From: a virus
Strand: one strand, 5' to 3'
IMG/VR virus record: IMGVR_UViG_3300010392_001080
Coordinates: 1-31,398 of that record
Length of the DNA stretch: 31,398 nt
Positions 7,338-14,688 of this stretch are shown here, piece by piece. Made by a program: the position numbers and the translations under genes. The notes beneath the pieces were generated by a model. The model ran no database searches. It was not told the DNA's origin and worked only from the letters and a program-made list of their open reading frames with translations. Position 1 is the first letter of the stretch. Every line of letters begins with the position of its first letter.

Positions 7338-7694
7338 TTATATTCTCTTGCCGATAACTGCACCAAGCGCAGCACCTACAAGACGTGAGGTTAATAAATC
7401 ATAAAGAGCACCTTTAGTAACACCTAATACTTTAGCTACTGCTTTACCTATAGTCTTTCCTAATGCAAAACCAGTTAAACCACCAAATATACTTCCTAGG
7501 ATACCTTCATTAATTATTTCTTCAACGCAGTCTTCTAAATTCTTACCTTCCTTCTGAGCTTCAAGAATTCTTTCTACTGCAAAATCTATTGCAGCATCTT
7601 GTTCTTCAGTTAGTTCATGAGATTCATTTAATATACTTTGTATATCAATTAGCGAAGTTTCATTTTCAGTTAAATAATCTTTAAAGGTTTTCAT
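7338..7694 (-). CDS. Capsid-targeted pro-protein with cationic glycine-zipper C-terminus
   Basis: A 118-aa protein in two halves. The N-terminus MKTFKDYLTENE closely matches the capsid-targeting peptide of T4 internal proteins (MKTYQEFIAEA), and residues 1-63 are acidic. I61-N62-E63 followed by G64 fits the T4 gp21 cleavage rule (I/L)-x-E before A/G; I43-L44-E45 before A46 also fits. Residues 64-118 are hydrophobic and glycine-rich: G71, G75, G79, G83 and G107, G111, G115 are spaced by four. This half has seven Lys/Arg and one Asp. Predicted life cycle: packaged in the prohead, cleaved, then carried in the capsid as a membrane-active peptide. The family is unrecognised; the tag is the strongest evidence, and the ejection role is inference. 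Confidence 0.75.
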   Translation of the reverse strand: MKTFKDYLTENETSLIDIQSILNESHELTEEQDAAIDFAVERILEAQKEGKNLEDCVEEIINEGILGSIFGGLTGFALGKTIGKAVAKVLGVTKGALYDLLTSRLVGAALGAVIGKRI

Positions 7695-7718
7695 TTAGGT
7701 TCTTTATTTGTTTATATA

Positions 7719-8273
7719 TTAGGTTACATTAACTACAACATCTAAGACATTATAACTAAACTCCATATCAAATGTCTGGAATTCAACAGTGTTACTTGAA
7801 AAGTTTAAATCTAACGCACCTATATTTGAAATAAACATATCTTTTAATTGCACAGTTACAAAAACAGTTCCTTCTGCATCTAACATTTGTACTCCAACTC
7901 CTTCTGGTAAATATGGATGTTTACCACTTAGCTTATAGTAATAATCAAACATTTCAACAGCCATCCAATAATTTACATAACCATCAAATGCTTGCATAGT
8001 AACAGTCATAGATTTATCAAATAGCTGTTGCTTTGGTAAACTTGATCTAAATGCTCTAGTATTACCAGGATAATCAGTCTGTGTTACTGGATCAAAAGAT
8101 GGCCCAGGTAAATTAATAGACTGAATTCCATAGTTCCAATAATCAATAGGCTCTTTAATTAGCCCTCCTGGAATTCTTGTAAGAAAAGGTTTATATTTTT
8201 CTGCAATTGGTTTAGGTATAAAATTCCTAGGAAAATCAAACTTAAATTGGTTATTTCTAGCGCTTAATATCAT
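7719..8273 (-). CDS. Tail-tube-fold protein, gp19/gp54-like
   Basis: A 184-aa protein, in the size range of T4 tail tube gp19 (163 aa). The central YGIQSINLPGPSF resembles the strand entering the tube-protein barrel. QLFDKSMTVTMQAFDGYVN is the typical beta-strand and helix region. The end (FISNIGALDLNFSSNTVEF followed by TFDMEFSYNVLDV) follows the tube-protein signature of a short loop, an IxxLDL strand and a last strand ending F-x-Y. It could be the tail tube itself or a related tube-initiator or hub protein. The copies elsewhere in the genome would decide. It lies 19 bases after the 310-aa structural gene. Confidence 0.62.
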   Translation of the reverse strand: MILSARNNQFKFDFPRNFIPKPIAEKYKPFLTRIPGGLIKEPIDYWNYGIQSINLPGPSFDPVTQTDYPGNTRAFRSSLPKQQLFDKSMTVTMQAFDGYVNYWMAVEMFDYYYKLSGKHPYLPEGVGVQMLDAEGTVFVTVQLKDMFISNIGALDLNFSSNTVEFQTFDMEFSYNVLDVVVNVT

Positions 8274-8292
8274 AATATATTAATATGTGTTT

Positions 8293-9225
8293 TTAAAATT
8301 GATCAAAACCATCATCTATTTCTTTTTGGAAATTGTCTCTGCCTCTACCATTATTTGTAGATATTGGTGTTGACACAGGATTAGCATCAGTAGTAAAATT
8401 CTGTAGATTCTTAGCGGCCTGTATATAAAACTCTGGCTTAATTGCACCAGTCTGAGCAACTACTGCATTTTCATTTATTGCTCTTATTTGCTGTTTTTTT
8501 GTTTTATTTAATTCTGCTAACCTTTGTGCTTCTTTTGCATTTCTGTTAACTAATTCAATTTGTGTAGATGATAAGTCTGCGCTTAGTCGTGCAAGTTCAT
8601 TTGTCAACTCATCATTGCTATTCTGTAATGACTGTATTGTTAGACTATCTTCACTTGCAGAATTTACTAATTCTTTATTGTCTCTATTACATGCATTTAT
8701 TTCTTCTTTTAATCTAGCCAATTCTTCGCTATATGCTATTCTCTGTTCTTCTATTTTAGAAGTTAATGACAATCTACTTGCATCATTAAAAGCTAACCAT
8801 AGTCCTTGGTATAGAATAGACTCATCAGAAATAGAATCGTCTAATGCACTAATCATTTTTGTTGAAATATAAAAATTGTTATTATCTAATGCTATGATTT
8901 TCTTGCTATCTGATTTAGTTATTTTAAATAAAACCTGGCCTTGTGATAAATCAACCTCGGCAACTTGCGTATGATTTTTAACATCTATCTCATCAGTTGT
9001 GCCAATAAAGTTAATATAAATGTCACCTACATTACTCAGATCAATAGGTGTGTCTTCTCCCTCTACTTCATCAAATAAAGTAAAAAGAAAATAATCATCA
9101 AAAGGCGATATTCTAATTATACCGTCACCTTGTGGTAATGGCTCTTCCTTAACTGATAAGTTAACAAACTTTTGGAAATATTCCTTTTGAGTTTTAGTTA
9201 CAGCTATATTAGTATTAATTCTCAT
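8293..9225 (-). CDS. Coiled-coil virion structural candidate
   Basis: A 310-aa protein. Residues about 30-150 look like a beta-rich domain (IIRISPFDDYFLFTLFDE, DIYINFIGTTDEIDV, QGQVLFKITKSDSKK), loosely similar in layout to the N-terminal attachment domains of baseplate receptor proteins. Residues about 155-250 form a long heptad-rich coiled coil (KIEEQRIAYSEELARLKEEI and following), and the tail is polar and disordered. The gene starts three bases after the 489-aa gene and precedes the tube-like gene. A trimeric or dimeric baseplate or fibre-linking protein is the likely role. No specific family is recognised. Confidence 0.7.
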   Translation of the reverse strand: MRINTNIAVTKTQKEYFQKFVNLSVKEEPLPQGDGIIRISPFDDYFLFTLFDEVEGEDTPIDLSNVGDIYINFIGTTDEIDVKNHTQVAEVDLSQGQVLFKITKSDSKKIIALDNNNFYISTKMISALDDSISDESILYQGLWLAFNDASRLSLTSKIEEQRIAYSEELARLKEEINACNRDNKELVNSASEDSLTIQSLQNSNDELTNELARLSADLSSTQIELVNRNAKEAQRLAELNKTKKQQIRAINENAVVAQTGAIKPEFYIQAAKNLQNFTTDANPVSTPISTNNGRGRDNFQKEIDDGFDQF

Positions 9226-9228
9226 GAA

Positions 9229-10698
9229 TTATTTTGTTTTTGGTTTAGACTTAAATTCAAATCTAGCTTTTTTAGCACTGTTATCAACTGTACCGAAACT
9301 AGGTCTAGGTATAGTTTCATCTGTTATTGTTTGAACTTTAACTGGTGATATAGCAGCTTTAATATTTAACCTATCTCTAAATGAAGTTACATATTTTGTT
9401 TTTACAACTAGCTTCTCTGCTATTTGCTCAGATGTGTTTGCTTTATTATCAGCAGGAGTTTCTGTACCAACTACAATTTGTTTGCCATTATCATTACTAA
9501 TTTGATTGTATACATTAGCAACAGTAGGCACAACACCTAAATTAAGTTGTATCATTTGTCTTCCATACTGCTGAGGTTGGAATGAAGTTAACTTAGCATT
9601 TTTAATTATCTGTGTAGCATCAAATTTATTATATAGTCGTAATACATAATTAATTGAAAAAGAAATTGCAGAGTTTGCATTTTTAATAATTGGTCTAAAT
9701 AATATAGGTTCATCAAAATCTTGAGTCTGTGAAATTACCTGAAAACTTGTTTGTGTAAACACTGTTCCTATTTGTTCTGTTACACTTATTTCATGAAATA
9801 CTACATACTGCCCACCTGTGGCATTTAATCTTGCAATAAAATCAGCAAAAGTAGAACCTGTAACTTCTCCTGATAATTCAAAGTAATCTCCAGCTGTTGA
9901 TTGAATTACCTGTGCATATAAATTATCATAGATATCTCTACTTAATATTGATACGGAATTAATTTCCTGCATCTGATAAAAAGAATATGCATTTTGTATA
10001 ATAGTTTCATAAATTCCACTAATTCTTAAAGTGATTGGTGGTGACGGTAAAAAACCTTGCCCTTCTGTTATCTTATATGCTAAACCATTTGGGTCAGCCA
10101 CATCAAATAAATTATTAGCATAAAATAAAGATGGTATTTTCCATTCAATATAGGTTGCATATAATTTATCAGCTAATAGTAAAGGGTCTGCATTAAATGT
10201 TGGTGTATCTAACTTATTAAAATTTACTGATGCAAAGTTAAGCATTACACCATCTCTCCTAGGTGCTAACACTTCAGCAACTAAACCATCATATCCTGCA
10301 AAATTAAATCCTGCTACAAAATGAACTCTTACGGTATCATATACAACATCAAGCTCAGGATTAAATGTTTGCTGAAGGTTTACTGTATCAGTTAAAAAAT
10401 TTACTGAATCATTGTAAGGAACTCCTATGCTAGTATTTAAAGAAACATACTGTGTCTTATTAATATTATTACTGACTGCTGATCTATCTCGATAATTTCC
10501 TTGTTCAGTCCACAACTGTGGTACTGCTGGTGAATCGTCTACATTCGTATTAAATAAATAAGTACCTTTTGTTTGACTGTCTCTCATTAACTCTATTGGA
10601 TAAGTTCCAGTGTTAAAAGTTGTTGGCGCAGTCTGACTAGTATAGATATATTCTATAAGTATGTTTTCCGATATTTGTATAAACCTTGATGATTCCAT
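9229..10698 (-). CDS. Unrecognised large structural protein
   Basis: A 489-aa, beta-rich protein with no signal peptide or membrane segment. The N-terminus SSRFIQISENILIEYIYTS is followed by sequence of virion character: many aromatic residues, Asn/Thr-rich loops, few charged helices. The last 80 residues are basic and flexible (FRDRLNIKAAIS, then FEFKSKPKTK). The start follows a TAAATAAATAGAATAGA leader without Shine-Dalgarno, 14 bases after the spanin-like gene. Neighbours are tail or fibre genes, so a tail or baseplate component is probable. The sequence alone gives no more precise assignment. Confidence 0.68.
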   Translation of the reverse strand: MESSRFIQISENILIEYIYTSQTAPTTFNTGTYPIELMRDSQTKGTYLFNTNVDDSPAVPQLWTEQGNYRDRSAVSNNINKTQYVSLNTSIGVPYNDSVNFLTDTVNLQQTFNPELDVVYDTVRVHFVAGFNFAGYDGLVAEVLAPRRDGVMLNFASVNFNKLDTPTFNADPLLLADKLYATYIEWKIPSLFYANNLFDVADPNGLAYKITEGQGFLPSPPITLRISGIYETIIQNAYSFYQMQEINSVSILSRDIYDNLYAQVIQSTAGDYFELSGEVTGSTFADFIARLNATGGQYVVFHEISVTEQIGTVFTQTSFQVISQTQDFDEPILFRPIIKNANSAISFSINYVLRLYNKFDATQIIKNAKLTSFQPQQYGRQMIQLNLGVVPTVANVYNQISNDNGKQIVVGTETPADNKANTSEQIAEKLVVKTKYVTSFRDRLNIKAAISPVKVQTITDETIPRPSFGTVDNSAKKARFEFKSKPKTK

Positions 10699-10712
10699 TC
10701 TATTCTATTTAT

Positions 10713-11498
10713 TTACCATTGTAAAAGCTTTGGATTCCAGGAAATACCCAGTCCTATATACGGGCCAAATGTACCATCACCAGTTATTCCCATTCCTATA
10801 TTAACTCCTAAACCAAATGGCTTTCTATTTTGCAACTGAAGGCTTTTAAATTCAGAGCTTTTTTGATCAATCATTATTCCTTGTGTATTATTAAATGTAG
10901 TTCCTGGGTAATCAGAAGTTAATTTAATAAAAATTTCTTTTGACTGCATGTCTTGTGACAGCGTAGCATCTAACCATATATTTTGCTTAAGTCCAATTGT
11001 TGCAGATCCAAAAGTTAAACTATCTGTAAAACTATAAGGTAAATCTACATCTATAGATCTTGAGCTTTTTTGCCAATTATTTAATGAAGTAAAGCTTAGC
11101 ATGGAATTAAAACTTTCTTTGCCTTGCTTTATTAAAGTATCTTTAGTTTTAACTGGTACTTCAATAATCTTTTCTTCTATTATAGTTTTATATTTAACAA
11201 TAGTAATAGGCGGCCTTCCTTGTTCATAATCTAGACTATCTCTTAACTCCTCTAAAGATAAACTTAATCCCTTGATTTCGCCAACAGCTTCACCTTTCTC
11301 ATTTACATAATTTTGTATAGTATCATTAGCTGCAACTAAATTATTCTGAAACCTAGTTACTTCTCCCTTTGCATATTCGGTTTCATTGCATTGTCTAACT
11401 AATAAAAATAACAACACTACAATACCACCCAGTAAAAACATTCTCGTGTTCTTTGGGTCTGTCAGAATACCAAGAATATTTTTAATAATTAATATCAT
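10713..11498 (-). CDS. Membrane-anchored spanin-like protein
   Basis: A 261-aa protein with one hydrophobic segment near the N-terminus (about 19-35, RMFLLGGIVVLLFLLVR). A periplasm-type coiled region follows (about 42-92), then a low-hydrophobicity region with beta-strand pattern. The last 35 residues are a glycine-rich alternating stretch (PFGLGVNIGMG, GPYIGLGISWNP) ending in tryptophan, as outer-membrane strands often do. Bacteroidetes phages often carry proteins with a single anchor, coiled region and glycine/aromatic end whose role is uncertain. An envelope-spanning lysis function (unimolecular spanin) is a hypothesis; a virion anchor is possible. The start overlaps the 77-aa gene stop (TAATG), and no endolysin or holin lies next to it. 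Confidence 0.68.
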   Translation of the reverse strand: MILIIKNILGILTDPKNTRMFLLGGIVVLLFLLVRQCNETEYAKGEVTRFQNNLVAANDTIQNYVNEKGEAVGEIKGLSLSLEELRDSLDYEQGRPPITIVKYKTIIEEKIIEVPVKTKDTLIKQGKESFNSMLSFTSLNNWQKSSRSIDVDLPYSFTDSLTFGSATIGLKQNIWLDATLSQDMQSKEIFIKLTSDYPGTTFNNTQGIMIDQKSSEFKSLQLQNRKPFGLGVNIGMGITGDGTFGPYIGLGISWNPKLLQW

Positions 11499-11731
11499 TA
11501 TTCTATATACTTAAGTAGCTTATTAGGTGTTACCTCTGCAGCTCCATATTTTTTTGCAATTTTTTTAATAAACTTAGTTTCTTTAACTTTCATGGCATCT
11601 ACTTCTAGGAAGAGGTCGTCTCGTTTTTTTGCTAAACTTTGAATGCTCTTTTGCATTAGATCTAATGAAAGTTGAATTTCCCTATATCTACTTATAAAAC
11701 CATTTAAATCTTTTATTTCTTTCTTTGTCAT
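11498..11731 (-). CDS. Small coiled-coil protein
   Basis: A 77-aa, lysine-rich, almost wholly helical protein. Heptad-like leucines and isoleucines run from about residue 5 to 55 (ISRYREIQLSLDLMQKSIQ), and the end KKYGAAEVTPNKLLKYIE is conserved-looking. No signal peptide or membrane segment is seen. The start lies behind an AT-only leader 31 bases after the collagen-like fibre gene, and its stop is shared with the start of the spanin-like gene, so the two are probably made together. It might be a fibre assembly factor or partner of the membrane protein; the sequence does not say. Confidence 0.62.
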   Translation of the reverse strand: MTKKEIKDLNGFISRYREIQLSLDLMQKSIQSLAKKRDDLFLEVDAMKVKETKFIKKIAKKYGAAEVTPNKLLKYIE

Positions 11732-11762
11732 TTTATTAAATTTAATATTAATATTTTATTAA

Positions 11763-14678
11763 TTATGGAAACGGAGTCCATACATTTCTACCATACCTTG
11801 CGGTAGGGTCTTTGAATAACCCCTCTGTTTCTGAAATAATACGCCAACCAGCTTGTGTCCAAACTCCAGCGCTTCCAAGGGTATTGAGTGGTTGATAAGG
11901 CGAACCTGCAACCGGTGTGGCAGGATTTACATTAAATGTTGATCCCCATGAACTAGTAACAGTACCATCCCATATCATGTCTAATACTATTGTCTTAGTT
12001 ACACAATTTGCAGTATCATCATTAGCCAGCCCCGTCGCTCCATTACTCGTAGAATTTACAACTTGTACGTAATTTCTTCTAAGATTAGTTCCTGGCCACT
12101 CATTGGTAATGGCATACGATTCATCTGTATTAACGCCGCCGTCATAATACCAACTTTCTGAAGCTAAACCAGCCTCTGTAGTTGCAATCCTATTTGTTGG
12201 TATATTTATTCTTATATCTCCATAAAATATAGCAAGTTGTCCAGGGGCACCTGTGCCTGCTATTGTTCCTCTTACTGCATAATTTTCAATTATTAAAGTT
12301 ATACGCTGACCTGGGTACATTCCTGGTGGAAACCCGAAACTTGCATCTACACCAGCTGCATTAAACCCAGGTGTGCCAGTTTCAAGATTCATTTGCCCAC
12401 TAGTTACTCCAATTAACTTACCTACACCGAGTCCAAATTGTAGTTTTATCAGTGGTGATGTTAAATCTGCAGTTGTTGGCATACCTGCAAACGTTGTTTG
12501 ATTACTAACAGGTTGTGGATTATTCCTAAAATCAAAGCCCCATAGCGGACTGTTTTGCTGCATTTCAGCAGACGAGCCTGCTGTATATGTAAAATCAGAT
12601 TCTGCTAGTGGCGCGATGTTACCATAAGTGGATTGTTCTTGTGTTCTATTTAATACAAGTGGATTTCCTATTGCAGTTTTATTTGTGTTAACAGAAAAGT
12701 ACTGCTTATCATTTGATTGTGGGTCTGTGTAGAAATCATCTCTTATAGTTAAACTAAGTGTACTATCATAGGCTAATTTTGTGGCATTTCCATAATCCCA
12801 TGCAGTGCCTTGAACTTGCGAAGCATATTGGTTTAATTCACTACCTTGTCGTATTTGTATTACACCAGACATAATGCCATTATTAACCCCACCAGTGTTT
12901 ACAATTCCTGCTCGCCACATTTCCATACTTGCACCTGTCCCAATTGATGTATATTGATTTGATCCGGTTTGTCTGAAAACTTCCGATCCAACCAAACCAT
13001 CAAGGTGATTGTATTGTTGTGCGGCACTCGTTGAGGAATACACTATCGTGGAATTACCAGATTTTGCGTATTGCCATGTTTGCTTTCCAGTAAACCTAGT
13101 GTGAGGTTGCACCTTGGCCGGTTGGGTGTCATAATAATCTTGATCTATTATGATACTTGGATATTGTTGGTAATTAGTAGTCCCTTCCCTTCCTAATATT
13201 ATATTAGTTTTATTTGCTATTCTAATCTGGCCTACTGTTTGTGTGGCAGGTGATGTACCAACTTTACTGCTTGCGTTTGCAGTAATTTCAATATTCTTAC
13301 CACTCGTAGTTGCACCACCAGAAGTATTTGTATCAAGTTGTGTTATGTTTAAATTACCAACTACAGTTCTTAAATCATGATTATCAGTAGCAGAACTAAC
13401 AATTGTATTAGTCGCAGTAAAGCCAATGTCCCAGGCGCTACCATTAAGGTTACCTAAATTTGTAGAATTTAAATTAATACCACCGGATCCAGCTGATGCG
13501 ATAATGCTACCAGTACCTGTAGAACTACCACCGCTATCTAAAGTATTTAATCTAAGATTACCACCTGAATATAATCCAAGATTCTTCGTACTTGAACTAA
13601 CCATTCTAATTTCCCCTGCCTGTACTTGCCAACTACCAGTTTGTAATGTTTGATTTGTGACTAATGAAATTTGGCTACTATTACCGGCCTCTAATAATGT
13701 AGTACTTATACTACCTTGTGTTAATGTTCTGAATAAACTTCCAACACCTTGGGTTCCACCTGTTCCAACATTAATTTCAATGTTTGAATGTTGCCCAGCA
13801 AAACCAATACTCTGAGAACCTGTTCCACTTTGTATTGATATATCAGAACCTGCAAAAAATTGTTGAGATCTGTTTGGAGTTAATGCTTGAAAACCTATAA
13901 ATTCACTTTGTGTAGTAGGACTAGTTGGTGGAACCTTTGGAACATTTAGCACTAAAGCATCATCAACAGATATTCCAATATTACTTAGTTGAGTAGGGTC
14001 AACTTGTTCAAAATTATCACCACTTCCAATGTCAGCACCGCCATGAAACACAATACCTTTAGTTTGAGAATTTTTTTGATGAATTAATAGCGAAGTTTCA
14101 GGAGAACTGCTGGCAACAATAATATCATCAGGTACAATATAAGCACCAGTAAAAGGAAGGCCGGCCAACGCAGCTGTTTGTGAAGTAACACCGCCTATTA
14201 ATACAGAAGGAACACCTTCATTCGTAGCATTTGCACCATCATTAAGACCTATCGGTCCATTATACCTTATGTTTGATTGATTTATAATAGGTGAACCTAC
14301 AGTTAAACCAAATCCTCCACCTCCACCTGCAGCACCAGCAGGCCCTTGTAAATCTATCGTGGTAATATCCCAAACTGCTAAAGTTCCATTATATTCCCAA
14401 ACCTGTCCATTAAATTGTAAATAATAATCTTTATCAAACGGCGTAGATGTAGGTGGTGCAGCATTAGGTGTTAAACCTGGTGATACCGTTGATTCATCTT
14501 CATACCAAGTACTACCTTTAGGTCCTCTCCCTCCACCAGGACCCGTAGGACCTATAGGGCCAATAGGACCACCGGGCCCACCACCATTAAGCAGTAATTG
14601 ATCAAAGTTAAAGTTGGTCTTATCAACAAACTGTGAAATAGTATCTGATGCTATTATTTCTTGTATAGTAATTGGCAT
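11763..14678 (-). CDS. Collagen-like tail fibre protein
   Basis: A 971-aa fibre-type protein. Residues 1-28 (MPITIQEIIASDTISQ, then TNFNFDQL) form an attachment segment also seen in the 215-aa protein of this window. Residues 33-56 are collagen-like triplets (GPIGPIGPTGPGGGRGPKG). Residues 83-113 fit the domain common in collagen-like phage and bacterial proteins, where a strand-rich YYLQFNGQVWEYNG leads into LQGPAG, and a second Gly-rich run follows at 112-124. The middle is repetitive beta-helix-like sequence rich in Ser/Thr/Asn/Gly. The C-terminus (about 750-971) is a separate aromatic-rich domain ending GRNVWTPFP, probably the receptor-binding tip. No chaperone or self-cleaving endosialidase motif is seen. 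Likely role: host recognition. Confidence 0.83.
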   Translation of the reverse strand: MPITIQEIIASDTISQFVDKTNFNFDQLLLNGGGPGGPIGPIGPTGPGGGRGPKGSTWYEDESTVSPGLTPNAAPPTSTPFDKDYYLQFNGQVWEYNGTLAVWDITTIDLQGPAGAAGGGGGFGLTVGSPIINQSNIRYNGPIGLNDGANATNEGVPSVLIGGVTSQTAALAGLPFTGAYIVPDDIIVASSSPETSLLIHQKNSQTKGIVFHGGADIGSGDNFEQVDPTQLSNIGISVDDALVLNVPKVPPTSPTTQSEFIGFQALTPNRSQQFFAGSDISIQSGTGSQSIGFAGQHSNIEINVGTGGTQGVGSLFRTLTQGSISTTLLEAGNSSQISLVTNQTLQTGSWQVQAGEIRMVSSSTKNLGLYSGGNLRLNTLDSGGSSTGTGSIIASAGSGGINLNSTNLGNLNGSAWDIGFTATNTIVSSATDNHDLRTVVGNLNITQLDTNTSGGATTSGKNIEITANASSKVGTSPATQTVGQIRIANKTNIILGREGTTNYQQYPSIIIDQDYYDTQPAKVQPHTRFTGKQTWQYAKSGNSTIVYSSTSAAQQYNHLDGLVGSEVFRQTGSNQYTSIGTGASMEMWRAGIVNTGGVNNGIMSGVIQIRQGSELNQYASQVQGTAWDYGNATKLAYDSTLSLTIRDDFYTDPQSNDKQYFSVNTNKTAIGNPLVLNRTQEQSTYGNIAPLAESDFTYTAGSSAEMQQNSPLWGFDFRNNPQPVSNQTTFAGMPTTADLTSPLIKLQFGLGVGKLIGVTSGQMNLETGTPGFNAAGVDASFGFPPGMYPGQRITLIIENYAVRGTIAGTGAPGQLAIFYGDIRINIPTNRIATTEAGLASESWYYDGGVNTDESYAITNEWPGTNLRRNYVQVVNSTSNGATGLANDDTANCVTKTIVLDMIWDGTVTSSWGSTFNVNPATPVAGSPYQPLNTLGSAGVWTQAGWRIISETEGLFKDPTARYGRNVWTPFP

Positions 14679-14688
14679 TTCTTTTTGT

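Noticed and set aside
8615-8872. Plus-strand 85-aa open frame
   Set aside because: Lies opposite the coiled-coil region of the 310-aa gene, with no recognisable protein character.
13426-13653. Plus-strand 75-aa open frame
   Set aside because: Antisense to the collagen-like fibre gene; no independent evidence.
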